From Simonsiella muelleri ATCC 29453 (GTDB lineage Bacteria > Pseudomonadota > Gammaproteobacteria > Burkholderiales > Neisseriaceae): 64,000 nucleotides of DNA. Below are positions 44,417-53,580 of the stretch, in pieces. The notes beneath the pieces are model-generated. The model saw only the letters and a list, made by a program, of their open reading frames with translations. It searched no databases and was not told the DNA's origin. The position numbers and the translations under genes are program-made. The DNA is taken from the NCBI RefSeq assembly GCF_002951835.1, contig NZ_CP019448.1, positions 434,001-498,000 on the forward strand. Reading direction: 5' to 3'. Position 1 is the stretch's first letter. Each line of letters opens with the position of its first letter.

Positions 44417-44929
44417 ATGAAATTAAACTGGAAAAATATATTGATTCAAACTGTACAAACATTGGGTTTGATATTCATTATTAGTGTGGCGGTGGATTAC
44501 TGGCGCAAACCGAACGCACCTATGAATGCAGCCACTGCGCCTTTTGTAACATTGAAACAATCGCAACCACAAACGTTGGCGCAATTGAGTCAAAATCAAA
44601 CGGTGGTGTTGTATTTTTGGGGAAGTTGGTGTGGGATTTGTCAATATACTTCGCCTGTTATCAATGACTTACAGAAAAATGGTGTACCTGTTTTGGGGGT
44701 GGCTTTGCGTTCAGGCAGCCTGAAAGATGTGCAAAATTATATGCAGCGAAATCAACTCCAATTTGACACCATCAATGACGAAAAAGGCACTTTATCACAA
44801 CAATGGGCAGTGCGCGTTACACCGACCATTGTATTGATTAAAAATGGAAAAGTGGTGCATAGTACCACTGGATTGGCGAGTTATTGGGGTTTGAGAATGC
44901 GCGTGGCGTTGGCAAATGGCTTGGGTTGA
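44417..44929 (+). CDS. Membrane-anchored thioredoxin-like protein
   Basis: A 170-residue protein. An N-terminal membrane anchor (about 8-26) precedes a thioredoxin fold facing the periplasm, with active site YFWGSWCGICQYTSP. The cis-Pro is in RVTPTIVLIKNGKV. It resembles the ScsD-like/TlpA-type disulfide reductases; the partner is unknown. GGTAGTAAG precedes ATG 44417. An uptake sequence in the middle encodes RSGSLKDVQ, placed in a surface loop. Confidence 0.87.
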   Translation: MKLNWKNILIQTVQTLGLIFIISVAVDYWRKPNAPMNAATAPFVTLKQSQPQTLAQLSQNQTVVLYFWGSWCGICQYTSPVINDLQKNGVPVLGVALRSGSLKDVQNYMQRNQLQFDTINDEKGTLSQQWAVRVTPTIVLIKNGKVVHSTTGLASYWGLRMRVALANGLG

Positions 44930-45035
44930 TAATGTATTCCGTTATTACATTGTCCTGTATTAAGTCGCAACTGAAAGAATTTCTCCATACGCTAACTTTC
45001 TCTTGTCAGCGCGCATTTGGCTGTAAATGCATGTT

Positions 45036-47243
45036 TTAAATTTTTGTTAATTTGGCAAAGGCGGTATTTAGTTCTTTCACACCTTGTGCGCCAAAATTGA
45101 TGGTTAAATTGGCTGAACCGTTGCCTTTGTCGCTGGCATCAATAATCACACCCACACCAAATTTTTCATGTCGCACATTTTCGCCAATCAAAAAGCCATC
45201 AAATTCACGTGGTAATTCGGTGCGTGAAATGGCGGGTGCAGTTTGATTAAAAATCAAATGGCTGTTGTCATTTAGATTTCTAGATTTGCTTGGTGGTGAT
45301 AAATGATGCAACAGTGAATCGGGAATTTCATCCACAAAACGTGATGGTACGCCATATTGCATTTGTCCATGCAACATTCGCTGTTGTGCCATGCTGATGT
45401 ACAGCCGCTTGCGGGCGCGTGTGATGGCAACATACATCAATCGCCGCTCTTCTGCCAAACCGCCAGCTTCATTCATGCTCAATTCGCTAGGGAAACGTCC
45501 TTCCTCCATTCCTGAAATAAAAACTGCATCAAATTCAAGACCTTTAGCGGCATGAACCGTCATTAATTGGACAGCTTGGTCGCCACTCCCTGCTTGATTT
45601 TCGCCACTTTCCAACGCGGCATTACTCAAAAAGGCAATCACTGGCAAGGCTGGATTGTCTGCCAAATTTTCAGGCAGCATATCCAATTGCACGTCTTCTA
45701 CGCGAAAACCTGTAGCGGCATTGACCAATTCTTCTAAGTTTTCCACGCGTTCTTGTTCTGAAATTTGCTTTTGATTTTGATAATGCTTGATTAATCCACT
45801 CAAATCCAACACGCTTTTGACCAGTTCAGCCAGTGAGACCACACCTACTTGTCCGCGTAATTGTTCCACTAATTCAATAAATGGCGCAATTTTCTTGCCC
45901 ATACCTTGTGCGGCTTGCCACAGGCTGCTATTTTGTTGTTGTGCAGCAGCCTGAATATTTTCAATGCTGCGCGTTCCGATGCCACGTGGTGGAAAATTAA
46001 TCACGCGTAACAAAGCATTATCATCATTTGGATTAATCGCCAAACGTAAATAAGCCAGCGCATGTTTGACTTCCAAGCGTTCGTAAAAGCGCAAACCACC
46101 GTAAATTTTGTACGAGATGGCAGCCTGAAACAAAGCTTGTTCCAACACGCGAGATTGTGCGTTGCTACGATAGAGTAGGGCGATTTGATTTAATTGCCAA
46201 TTTTCTCGTTTCAATTCTTTGATTTCATTTACAATAAAATCTGCTTCTGCGATATCATTGTAGGCAGCAAAGAAACTAATTTTTTCACCAGCTTCAGCAT
46301 CAGTACGCAAATTTTTGCCCAAACGATCGGTATTATTTTGAATCACAGCGTTAGCAGCTGCCAAAATATTGCCTACTGAACGGTAATTTTGTTCCAACTT
46401 AATTGGCTGATTAATTTGGAAATCGCGTAAAAACTGCGTCATATTACCGACATTTGCACCACGAAAGCGATAAATACTTTGGTCGTCATCGCCTACCGCA
46501 AACACCGCTGCGCCACCGTCTGCCAATAATTTTAGCCAAGCGTATTGTAGTTTATTTGTATCTTGAAATTCGTCAACCAAAATATGTGTGAAACGGCTTT
46601 GATAATGCGCTAAAAGTGCAGGATTGGCGTTTAAAATTTCATAACTTCGCAATAATAATTCCGCGAAATCCACCACACCTTCGCGTTGGCATAATTGTTC
46701 GTATTCGGCGTAACATTTGATTAATCGTTGCGTGAATGGGTCGGGCGCGTCCAAAACGTTTGCGCGTAAACCTGCTTCTTTTTGCGCATTGATGAAACCC
46801 TGTAGCGTGCGTGGTGCAAGGCTCTTTTCGTCAATATTTAATTGTTTTAACAAACGTTTAATAATAGACGCTTGGTCGCTGCTGTCTAAAATTTGGAATG
46901 TTTGTGGCAAGCCTGCATCACGGTAATGCAGCCTTAAAAATCGGTTGCAAATGCCGTGAAATGTACCAAGCCACATGGCGCGTAAATTGTATGGCAACAT
47001 GGCAGATAGGCGCGTTTGCATTTCTTTGGCGGCTTTGTTGGTAAAGGTTACCGCCATGATGTTGTGGACACCAGCGTGTTGATTTTGCAACAGCCATGCG
47101 ATGCGTGTGGTCAAAACGCGAGTTTTGCCACTGCCTGCACCTGCCAAAATCAATGCGGAAGTTTTGGGATTACATTCAACAGCTTGGGCTTGTTGTGGAT
47201 TTAAATGTCGGAGTAAGTCAGGGGTATTATCTTCAAAAAACAT
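45036..47243 (-). CDS. uvrD: DNA helicase II (UvrD)
   Basis: A 735-residue superfamily 1A helicase for mismatch and excision repair. Q motif LNPQQAQAVE and Walker A ILAGAGSGKTRVL are at residues 17-42. Motif II is VDEFQDTNKLQY, motif III GDDDQSIYRFRGA, motif IV NYRS, motif V TVHAAKGLEFDAVF and motif VI AITRARKRLYI. The C-terminal VRHEKFGVGVIIDASDKGNGSANLTINFGAQGVKEL tail distinguishes UvrD/PcrA from Rep. An uptake sequence lies just upstream of the start. Confidence 0.94.
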   Translation of the reverse strand: MFFEDNTPDLLRHLNPQQAQAVECNPKTSALILAGAGSGKTRVLTTRIAWLLQNQHAGVHNIMAVTFTNKAAKEMQTRLSAMLPYNLRAMWLGTFHGICNRFLRLHYRDAGLPQTFQILDSSDQASIIKRLLKQLNIDEKSLAPRTLQGFINAQKEAGLRANVLDAPDPFTQRLIKCYAEYEQLCQREGVVDFAELLLRSYEILNANPALLAHYQSRFTHILVDEFQDTNKLQYAWLKLLADGGAAVFAVGDDDQSIYRFRGANVGNMTQFLRDFQINQPIKLEQNYRSVGNILAAANAVIQNNTDRLGKNLRTDAEAGEKISFFAAYNDIAEADFIVNEIKELKRENWQLNQIALLYRSNAQSRVLEQALFQAAISYKIYGGLRFYERLEVKHALAYLRLAINPNDDNALLRVINFPPRGIGTRSIENIQAAAQQQNSSLWQAAQGMGKKIAPFIELVEQLRGQVGVVSLAELVKSVLDLSGLIKHYQNQKQISEQERVENLEELVNAATGFRVEDVQLDMLPENLADNPALPVIAFLSNAALESGENQAGSGDQAVQLMTVHAAKGLEFDAVFISGMEEGRFPSELSMNEAGGLAEERRLMYVAITRARKRLYISMAQQRMLHGQMQYGVPSRFVDEIPDSLLHHLSPPSKSRNLNDNSHLIFNQTAPAISRTELPREFDGFLIGENVRHEKFGVGVIIDASDKGNGSANLTINFGAQGVKELNTAFAKLTKI

Positions 47244-47396
47244 GGTTTCAGGCTGCCTGAAAAATTAAAGATGCGTGAATTGTATAGTGAAATTTGTGAT
47301 GAGACAAAAATACAGGATTGCACAAATGGCAGTGGCGAATAATGTAAAAATTGTTTAGAATATATAAGTTTATATTTATTAATCGTAAATTTGAGT

Positions 47397-47609
47397 ATGT
47401 TTGAGCGTTTATTTACCGAAATTTTCCAAAAATCGTCAGCAGAATTTGTTTCTACGGAATATGTGCTGCGTGTTGCCGAGGTGGAAAAATCCAATCGTGA
47501 AATGAAAATCATGGTTCAATATGAAACGGCGAATGTGCCTGAAATAAATTTTCGTAAAATCAAGAAAATAGAAATCATCGCAGATGGCTTTTGGGCAAAA
47601 ATTTATTGA
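47397..47609 (+). CDS. Small hypothetical protein
   Basis: A 70-residue acidic/basic mixed protein with no signal or membrane segment (MFERLFTEIFQKSSAEFVS...). ATG 47397 has only a weak upstream TTGAG. It lies between uvrD and the Slam-like gene, on the latter's strand, 97 bp upstream. No family is recognised; coding status is uncertain. Confidence 0.4.
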   Translation: MFERLFTEIFQKSSAEFVSTEYVLRVAEVEKSNREMKIMVQYETANVPEINFRKIKKIEIIADGFWAKIY

Positions 47610-47706
47610 AATCGACTGTAAATTTTGAATAAAATGCCAAATTTTTTTTAATACCACATTAATTGGATTACCTGAAAAATATGATGATTCAATTGAAAGA
47701 TAATTC

Positions 47707-49206
47707 ATGAAACGCGCTTATCAAATACTCACGGTTTATACATTATCATTATTTGCGCCGATGTGGGCGTATGCGGCTGATGTGTCCAATGATGCGCCGC
47801 CGTCCGAACCCATACCCGATACGCCACCTGTCGCGCCGCCCGAGCCTGAAACAGATTTTGATATTACTCAAAATCAACAACGTAAAACCGAAAATCAACA
47901 GCCCGAATCCATACCTGAAACCACACAATCTGATGGCAGCAAACGTTTACGCTTGAGTAAAGACGAATTGGCAAAGCAGCCTGAATTATTATATCGCGCA
48001 TTGTCGTCTTCAATTTTGCTGCGAAATGTGGAAGGCGTGCGGACATTGCTGCCCATCTATCAAGAACAAACGCAACAACCTAAAGATGAATTATTGATTG
48101 ATTTGTCTGAAGGCATGATTGCGCGTGATGATGGCAATGCAGGCAAGGCCGCGAAACATTACCAAAAAGCGTTGGAAAAAAATCCTAATATGGATTTGGT
48201 GCGATTGAATTTGGCGCAAGTCTTATTTGAAGATCACCAAAATCGTGAATCAGATAAATTATTTGAACAAATTCAATCAGAAACTGAATTGCCCAATAAT
48301 GTACGCGATTTAACGCAAAGTTACCGCAAAATACTTAAAAAACGCAGCAGAATGAATGCGTATGCTCATGCAAATTACACACGCAACAATAATGTTAACA
48401 ACTCACCCAAAGAGCGCGTTATTCATACCCGAAATGGCGCGTGGTATTTGCCTGAACCTGAATCGGCACAAGGAATTTCTTATCGTGCGGGTGTGGGTAA
48501 AGATACACCATTATTCAAAAATTACACGTTTCGTACCAATGCGGATTTGTGGGGTAAATTTTATTGGGATAACCACAAATATGACGATTTGAGTACGCGT
48601 GCCAGTGTGGGTGTGGCGTATCAAAATGCGCGAAGTGAGATGGCGGTGTTGCCTTATTATGAACGCCGTTGGTTTGGTACGGAGAAATATGCCACTGAAA
48701 AAGGCATACGTTTAGAATCATCGCATTGGATTACGCCACGACATCAAGCTTTAGTCGCAGCCGAAGTTGGGCGCGATACTTATGATACGCGCAAATTTCT
48801 CAATGGACGTGTCAGTAATTTATCGGTTACTTGGTTACACACACCGAGTAATCAGCAATATTTCACGTTGGGGACGGATTTTTCGCGTAAATCCGCGCAA
48901 GATAGCAGTGATTCGTATCGCCGTCAGGGGATTCGGGCGAGTTGGTCGCGGTCGTGGAAACGCAGTGGTTTGGGGACAACTTTGACGGCAAATTATGGGC
49001 AGCGCGAATACGATACCAATGATTTTTTTAATATTGTTCGCAAAGACAAAGAATATTCTGCTACGCTATCGGTTTGGCATAAAAAAGTGCAATTGTGGGG
49101 CATTACGCCACGTTTGGTAGGTGTGTATTATCGTAATGACAGTAATCATTTTATGTACGATTACCGTAAAGCGTATGCGTTTATTCAGTTGAGTAAATCA
49201 TTATAA
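47707..49206 (+). CDS. Surface lipoprotein assembly modifier (Slam) family outer-membrane protein
   Basis: A 499-residue exported protein. Signal peptide ends YAADV (cleavage after AYA). A Pro-rich segment (about 25-75) leads to a TPR-like periplasmic domain (about 90-225, LLIDLSEGMIARDDGNAGKAAKHYQKALEKNP). A C-terminal beta-barrel (about 230-499) follows, starting MNAYAHANYTRNNNVNN and ending in alternating strands (KAYAFIQLSKSL). This is the Slam (DUF560) architecture; Slams move lipoproteins to the cell surface. Known Slams often sit beside their lipoprotein client, but none is adjacent here. Confidence 0.87.
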   Translation: MKRAYQILTVYTLSLFAPMWAYAADVSNDAPPSEPIPDTPPVAPPEPETDFDITQNQQRKTENQQPESIPETTQSDGSKRLRLSKDELAKQPELLYRALSSSILLRNVEGVRTLLPIYQEQTQQPKDELLIDLSEGMIARDDGNAGKAAKHYQKALEKNPNMDLVRLNLAQVLFEDHQNRESDKLFEQIQSETELPNNVRDLTQSYRKILKKRSRMNAYAHANYTRNNNVNNSPKERVIHTRNGAWYLPEPESAQGISYRAGVGKDTPLFKNYTFRTNADLWGKFYWDNHKYDDLSTRASVGVAYQNARSEMAVLPYYERRWFGTEKYATEKGIRLESSHWITPRHQALVAAEVGRDTYDTRKFLNGRVSNLSVTWLHTPSNQQYFTLGTDFSRKSAQDSSDSYRRQGIRASWSRSWKRSGLGTTLTANYGQREYDTNDFFNIVRKDKEYSATLSVWHKKVQLWGITPRLVGVYYRNDSNHFMYDYRKAYAFIQLSKSL

Positions 49207-49232
49207 TTTTCAGTGGATTCGCAAAAAATCAT

Positions 49233-49271
49233 CAATAAAATCAAGTTATCAATCTTACGAACACGAGTTCT
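49233..49271 (-). repeat. Dispersed 39-bp repeat, family B, copy 3
   Basis: Minus-strand AGAACTCGTGTTCGTAAGA through GATTTTATTG. It lies between the Slam-like gene and hslR, followed by an uptake sequence at about 49280. Confidence 0.65.
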
Positions 49272-49315
49272 GAAACGTTCAGGCAGCCTGAAAACAAAAT
49301 ATCAAGGAAAAAATA

Positions 49316-49729
49316 ATGAGTAAACAAGAGAATAAAGACGAACGTGATGACACCATGCGTCTAGACAAATGGCTGTGGGCGGCGCGATTTTTCAAAACAC
49401 GCAGCCTTGCCAGTCGCCAAATTGATTTAGGACGCGTGTCGGTCAATGGCGTAAAAGTGAAAACCAGCAAATACATTGTGGTGGGCGATGTAATTGATTT
49501 AACGCTCAATTCATTGCCCTACAAATTAACCGTATTGGCACTCAATCATCAACGCCGCCCCGCACCCGAAGCTCGTCTGCTTTACGCCGAAGATACCCAA
49601 ACCATCGCTAAACGCGAAGCCCAAAAAGCCTTAGACCAAGCCAGTCGCATTACCGCCGCCTACCCAGACGGTCGCCCAACCAAACGCGACCGCCGCCAAT
49701 TAGACCGCGTCAAGCGTGGCGAATGGTAA
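49316..49729 (+). CDS. hslR: Heat shock protein 15 (S4-domain RNA-binding protein)
   Basis: A 137-residue protein. The S4 RNA-binding domain occupies residues 15-70 (MRLDKWLWAARFFKTRSLASRQIDLGRVSVNGVKVKTSKYIVVGDVIDL). The C-terminal tail is highly basic (RPTKRDRRQLDRVKRGEW). Hsp15 recycles stalled 50S subunits that carry nascent chains. CAAGGA lies before the start. Confidence 0.92.
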   Translation: MSKQENKDERDDTMRLDKWLWAARFFKTRSLASRQIDLGRVSVNGVKVKTSKYIVVGDVIDLTLNSLPYKLTVLALNHQRRPAPEARLLYAEDTQTIAKREAQKALDQASRITAAYPDGRPTKRDRRQLDRVKRGEW

Positions 49730-49871
49730 TGGGTGTGTTTTGAGGCAGATTGAAACAAAATTTTATTTAAATTAAAAAACATGGCGTATCGCCGCCATAC
49801 CCACTCTTTCGCTCCCCACGCTGGTTGACAAAATAATGATTAGGATGGCTACCTGAAAATTATTCGCAATA

Positions 49872-49880
49872 TGTTATAAT
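49872..49880 (+). promoter_or_regulatory. Extended -10 promoter candidate for fpr
   Basis: TGTTATAAT is a perfect extended -10 located 69 bp upstream of the fpr start codon. No good -35 is visible. An uptake sequence (49908-49922) would lie in the leader. Confidence 0.45.
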
Positions 49881-49948
49881 CGCGTTTTTATTCTAGAATC
49901 TCATTTTCAGGCAGCCTGAAAGTATTCCATCTACAGAAAGACAACAAA

Positions 49949-50731
49949 ATGGCAGCATACAACACCCAAAAAGTGTTATCCGTACATCACTGGACGGACG
50001 CTTATTTTTCATTTACTTGTACACGCGATGAAAGCCTACGCTTTGAAAACGGACAATTTGTCATGATTGGTTTAATGGGTGATAACGACAAACCCATCAT
50101 GCGCGCTTACAGTATTGCCAGCGCAAATTGGGAAGAACATTTAGAATTTTTCAGCATCAAAGTCCAAGACGGACCATTAACCAGTAAATTACAGCATTTA
50201 AAAGTTGGCGATGACGTTCTCGTCAGCAAAAAATCAACAGGCACACTGATTGCCAGCGATTTAAATGAAGGTGCTAAGCATTTGTATTTGCTATCAACTG
50301 GTACAGGTTTAGCTCCATTTTTAAGCGTAACTCGCGACCCCGACATTTACGAACAATTTGAAAAAGTAATTTTGGTACACGGTGTGCGCAAAAAAGAAGA
50401 TTTGGCATACTACGACCATTTCACCAAAGATTTACCCAATCATGAATTTTTAGGTGAAATGGTACGCGAAAAATTGATTTATTATCCAGTCGTTTCGCGT
50501 GAACCTTTTGAACATCAAGGACGTTTAACCGATTTACTCAAATCGGGTAAAATTTTTAAAGACATCGGTCTGCCCCCCATCAATCCTAAAGACGACCGCG
50601 CCATGTTGTGTGGCAGTATGCCCATGAACGCAGACACCGCCGCGATTTTGAACAATTTCGGCTTGGTGGCATCACCCAAAACAGGGGTTCGCGGCGATTA
50701 TTTAATTGAACGCGCATTCGTAGAACAATAA
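49949..50731 (+). CDS. fpr: Ferredoxin/flavodoxin-NADP reductase
   Basis: A 260-residue bacterial subclass FNR. FAD-binding RAYSIASA (about residue 52) and GTLIAS, NADP-binding YLLSTGTGLAPFLSVTRDP, and MLCGSMPMNADTAAIL near the C-terminus fit Fpr, which supplies electrons for oxidative-stress and biosynthetic enzymes. Full length. It ends with an inverted uptake-sequence terminator. Confidence 0.94.
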   Translation: MAAYNTQKVLSVHHWTDAYFSFTCTRDESLRFENGQFVMIGLMGDNDKPIMRAYSIASANWEEHLEFFSIKVQDGPLTSKLQHLKVGDDVLVSKKSTGTLIASDLNEGAKHLYLLSTGTGLAPFLSVTRDPDIYEQFEKVILVHGVRKKEDLAYYDHFTKDLPNHEFLGEMVREKLIYYPVVSREPFEHQGRLTDLLKSGKIFKDIGLPPINPKDDRAMLCGSMPMNADTAAILNNFGLVASPKTGVRGDYLIERAFVEQ

Positions 50732-50742
50732 TCTCCCCTTTT

Positions 50743-50782
50743 TCAGGCAGCCTGAACGCATATTTTCAGGCTGCCTGAAAAT
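50743..50782 (+). terminator. Inverted uptake-sequence terminator after fpr
   Basis: TTTTCAGGCAGCCTGAA (from 50740) is followed by TTTTCAGGCTGCCTGAAAA (from 50763). They are complementary and lie between the fpr stop and ispE. Confidence 0.6.
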
Positions 50783-50812
50783 TTATTTCATTATTTTTTA
50801 TTTAAAATAAAT

Positions 50813-51670
50813 ATGTTGCCTGAAAATATTATTCACTATCCATCGCCAGCCAAGCTCAATTTGGATTTACGCATCATCGGTAAACTGCCCAATGGCTACC
50901 ATGCCCTAGAAAGTATTTTTACCCTAATTAATCTGCAAGATACGATTTGTATCACGCCAAGACACGACACGCAAATCATGCTCCATACCCCCACGCAAGG
51001 CGTTGCACCCGACCAAGATTTGACTGTTCGTGCCGCCCAAGCCTTACAACCATTGGCTTCAGGCAGCCTGAAAGGTGCGGACATTTGGTTAGACAAACAA
51101 ATTCCAATGGGTGGCGGCTTAGGTGGTGGCAGTTCAAATGCAGCTACTGTATTGATGGTACTGAATAAATTATGGAAATGCCGCTGCACCATGCAACAAT
51201 TATTGGACATTGGTTTACGGTTGGGGGCAGATGTGCCATTTTTTATTTTTGGGCAAACGGCGTTTGCGCGTGGTGTTGGTGAAGATTTGCAACCCATTGA
51301 AGTACCTAAGCAATATTACGTTTTGGTACGCCCAGATGAACACGTTGCCACACCGAAAATTTTCGCCCACCCCGATTTGCCACGCAACAGCCCCAGCAAC
51401 CCAAATCCCAGCTACCAAAATTTGCAACCGCTACGCAATGATATGCAAGCTGTTGTTTTACAAAATTATCCTAAAGTTCAGGCAGCCTTTGACATTTTGC
51501 GACAATTTGGTACACCGCGCATGACGGGTTCGGGGTCATGCTTATTTTTGCCGTGCGATAGCGAAATCCAAGCCACGCAAATTCAACAAAAGTTGCCTGA
51601 AGATTTACAAAGTTGGTGTGTAAAAAACATCAATCCGCATCCTTTGTTTCAATTATTATCAAATACATAA
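50813..51670 (+). CDS. ispE: 4-diphosphocytidyl-2-C-methyl-D-erythritol kinase
   Basis: A 285-residue GHMP kinase of the non-mevalonate isoprenoid pathway. Conserved N-terminal PSPAKLNLDLRIIGKLPNGYHALES, ATP loop PMGGGLGGGSSNAATVL and late RMTGSGSCLFLPC are all present. In many bacteria ispE is followed by a tRNA-Gln and prs; here two tRNA-Gln genes follow. Uptake sequence near 51058 encodes SGSLKGAD. The start codon region itself reads MLPEN, reminiscent of an uptake sequence. Confidence 0.95.
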   Translation: MLPENIIHYPSPAKLNLDLRIIGKLPNGYHALESIFTLINLQDTICITPRHDTQIMLHTPTQGVAPDQDLTVRAAQALQPLASGSLKGADIWLDKQIPMGGGLGGGSSNAATVLMVLNKLWKCRCTMQQLLDIGLRLGADVPFFIFGQTAFARGVGEDLQPIEVPKQYYVLVRPDEHVATPKIFAHPDLPRNSPSNPNPSYQNLQPLRNDMQAVVLQNYPKVQAAFDILRQFGTPRMTGSGSCLFLPCDSEIQATQIQQKLPEDLQSWCVKNINPHPLFQLLSNT

Positions 51671-51691
51671 AAGATATTTGAGTTAATGAGC

Positions 51692-51720
51692 TTGACGCAG
51701 GCTAAAAATATCTGCATAAT
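51692..51720 (+). promoter_or_regulatory. Sigma-70 promoter for the tRNA-Gln pair
   Basis: TTGACG (51692-51697), a 17-bp spacer, and CATAAT (51715-51720) form a near-consensus promoter. The GC-rich ACGCGC just downstream is a typical stringent-control discriminator of tRNA genes. The first tRNA starts 34 bp later. Confidence 0.75.
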
Positions 51721-51753
51721 ACGCGCTTTCTAACCGATACCAAGTCGGTTAGT

Positions 51754-51829
51754 TGGGGAGTCGTCAAGCGGTTAAGACACTGGATTTTGATTCCAGCATG
51801 CGAAGGTTCGAATCCTTCCTCCCCAGCCA
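51754..51829 (+). tRNA. tRNA-Gln (anticodon TTG), copy 1
   Basis: A 76-base cloverleaf: acceptor TGGGGAG pairs with CTCCCCA, discriminator G, encoded CCA. The anticodon arm CTGGA-TTTTGAT-TCCAG carries TTG. The T arm contains GGTTCGAATCC. It is identical to copy 2. Confidence 0.97.
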
Positions 51830-51844
51830 AATAAAACCCAATTT

Positions 51845-51920
51845 TGGGGAGTCGTCAAGCGGTTAAGACACTGGATTTTGATTCCAGCATGCGAAGGTTC
51901 GAATCCTTCCTCCCCAGCCA
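51845..51920 (+). tRNA. tRNA-Gln (anticodon TTG), copy 2
   Basis: Identical in all 76 bases to the copy starting at 51754, and separated from it by 15 bp. Both are read from the same upstream promoter, so this is a recent or homogenised tandem duplication. Confidence 0.97.
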
Positions 51921-51963
51921 AATAATGAAGCATGTATGTTTTTATTCATACATGCTTATTTTT

Positions 51964-52656
51964 TCAAGCTGCCTGAAAAATATTTTCTGCTAAAAATTGC
52001 TGCCAAATTCGGCTAATTTCGTCTTGCCACGCCAAATCAGCAGGCATCAACGCCGCTAATTCTGCCAAAATTTGTGCCAAATTCATTGGCTGCTCCGCCA
52101 CCAAATTCAGCAAAATCCATTCAACCGCACTGGTGTTTTTCGTCATTACTTGCGCTTGAGCATTGCGCCAAATGACCATATTTCCTACTGGCGCAACCGT
52201 TGAATTTTCAAAAAAATTAGCGTATTCAATTGGATATTCGCGAATTTGAACACTGGGCGCAAGTGTGTACGCATCTGCATTTTGCGAATAATCGCCATCT
52301 GTTGCCGTTTCCGCTGCCAATTGCGCCAACTCCAAATCCATTAAATGGAACAAATAATCAGGCAATTGATTGTTTTTGCGTAAAAAATCATAAAATTGCT
52401 GCGGAATATCTTGAAAAAATGGGCTGTGCGCTGCGCCTTGTTGGATAAATTGTTCTTCTAATTCAAACCATTGATTATTTTGTAAATATTTTGGTGTTTC
52501 GGTAAAACATTTGTCCAAAAAATGAAACAAATTATTGCGAACCAATTGCGCATAAATTGCAATGCGATCTGCTGGGAAATCGTGTGGCAAATTTGGATGA
52601 CGGACGGCTTGCGCCAATTTTTGCAGATGATTTTGCGATGGGTTTTCAGGCTGCAT
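51964..52656 (-). CDS. hvfC: DUF2063 partner protein of an MNIO RiPP system (HvfC/BufC-like)
   Basis: A 230-residue protein. The N-terminal DUF2063-type domain is about residues 8-100: LAQAVRHPNLPHDFPADRIAIYAQLVRNNLFHFLDKCFTETPKYL, including the conserved IYAQLVRNN. Such proteins bind the precursor peptide and help the DUF692 enzyme. The ATG at 52656 overlaps the upstream TGA (TGATG), so it is translationally coupled to the enzyme gene. The C-terminal part (about 130-230) looks like a small helical domain. An uptake-like sequence covers its first codons (MQPEN). Confidence 0.85.
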   Translation of the reverse strand: MQPENPSQNHLQKLAQAVRHPNLPHDFPADRIAIYAQLVRNNLFHFLDKCFTETPKYLQNNQWFELEEQFIQQGAAHSPFFQDIPQQFYDFLRKNNQLPDYLFHLMDLELAQLAAETATDGDYSQNADAYTLAPSVQIREYPIEYANFFENSTVAPVGNMVIWRNAQAQVMTKNTSAVEWILLNLVAEQPMNLAQILAELAALMPADLAWQDEISRIWQQFLAENIFQAA

Positions 52657-53486
52657 CAAATTTCTTTCTTATATTTTTTCTGTAAATTTTCAATATGTTG
52701 TACTTCATTTAATAATTCATCAAATGTCGGAAAATGAAAATCGCGTTCCAACAAAGTCGGCGGAATTTGCGGCAATTGCGCGTAAGCATAATCCAGCAAA
52801 TCCCACACATTTTCGTGGACGGTTTCGCCGTGCGTGTCAATCAAAATTTGCGGATTATCGGCGTTGTGTCCTGCGATGTGAATGTATTTGACGCGATTTT
52901 TATCCACATTATCAATAAATTGCTTGGCGGGCAACAACTGATGATTGATGGCATTAACATAAATATTATTTACGTCTAAGTGAATATAACAATCAGCTTC
53001 TTGGGTGATGGCATTGAGAAATTGAACTTCATTCATCTCGGCAAGCGGCGAATGAAAATAATACGATGTGTTTTCAACAGCAATTTTTTCACCTAAAAAA
53101 TCCTGCACTTGGCAAATACGTTTAGCAATGTGGTGTACCATATCTTCTGTAAACGGCACGGGCAATAAATCGTATAAATGCGCATTGTCTTGACTGAAGC
53201 TAATGTGTTCGGAGAAAAATGATGTGTGATACTGTTGCATCATCTGTTTGATTTGTTTAAGTAACTCAAAATCTAGCGGCGCAAATCCACCCAGTGACAA
53301 CGATAAACCATGCAACGCAAGCGGATAACGTTCGGCTGCTTGGTCAAATTGATGGCGCAGTATGCCGCCCATTTTCAGCCAATTTTCTGGGGCGGCTTCA
53401 ATAAAATGTATTGGTGTATCATGTGGTTGTGATAGTAAATCTGTCGCCAATGCACGGCGATAGCCCAATCCTGAACCTGTTAGCAT
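52656..53486 (-). CDS. hvfB: DUF692-family multinuclear iron oxygenase (MNIO; HvfB/BufB-like)
   Basis: A 276-residue TIM-barrel enzyme. MNIO enzymes use two or three non-haem irons to turn precursor cysteines into azole-type groups. Metal-ligand blocks typical of the family are seen: LHGLSLSLGG, FFSEHISF, VENTSYYF, LDVNNIYVN, YIHIAGHN, DTHGETVHENVWDL and LLERDFHFP. The N-terminus GSGLGYRRAL is also typical. ATG 53486 is preceded by AAAGGA. It lies downstream of the precursor gene behind an intrinsic terminator, and upstream of and coupled to the DUF2063 gene. Confidence 0.92.
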   Translation of the reverse strand: MLTGSGLGYRRALATDLLSQPHDTPIHFIEAAPENWLKMGGILRHQFDQAAERYPLALHGLSLSLGGFAPLDFELLKQIKQMMQQYHTSFFSEHISFSQDNAHLYDLLPVPFTEDMVHHIAKRICQVQDFLGEKIAVENTSYYFHSPLAEMNEVQFLNAITQEADCYIHLDVNNIYVNAINHQLLPAKQFIDNVDKNRVKYIHIAGHNADNPQILIDTHGETVHENVWDLLDYAYAQLPQIPPTLLERDFHFPTFDELLNEVQHIENLQKKYKKEI

Positions 53487-53544
53487 CAATATTCCTTTCA
53501 GGCTGCCTGAAAATACGGTAAATTATAGTCGTTTAAATTCACCA

Positions 53545-53580
53545 TAAAAAAGGCGACAAAAAAAATTATTCTGTCGCCTT
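53545..53580 (-). terminator. Intrinsic terminator between precursor and enzyme genes of the RiPP cassette
   Basis: Minus strand: AAGGCGACA (complement 53572-53580), 13-base loop, TGTCGCCTT (complement 53550-53558), then T-run (53545-53551). The 9-bp G/C-rich stem plus Us is a strong rho-independent signal. It lies 12 bp past the precursor stop. Partial termination would give much precursor and little enzyme. Confidence 0.88.

Noticed and set aside
49789..49806. Palindrome ATGGCG-TATCGC-CGCCAT between hslR and fpr
   Set aside because: It could be the hslR terminator, but no T-run follows and nothing similar recurs; too weak to list as a feature.
49825..49830. TTGACA upstream of fpr as a -35 box
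   Set aside because: No -10 at a workable distance; the extended -10 at 49872 is about 45 bp away.
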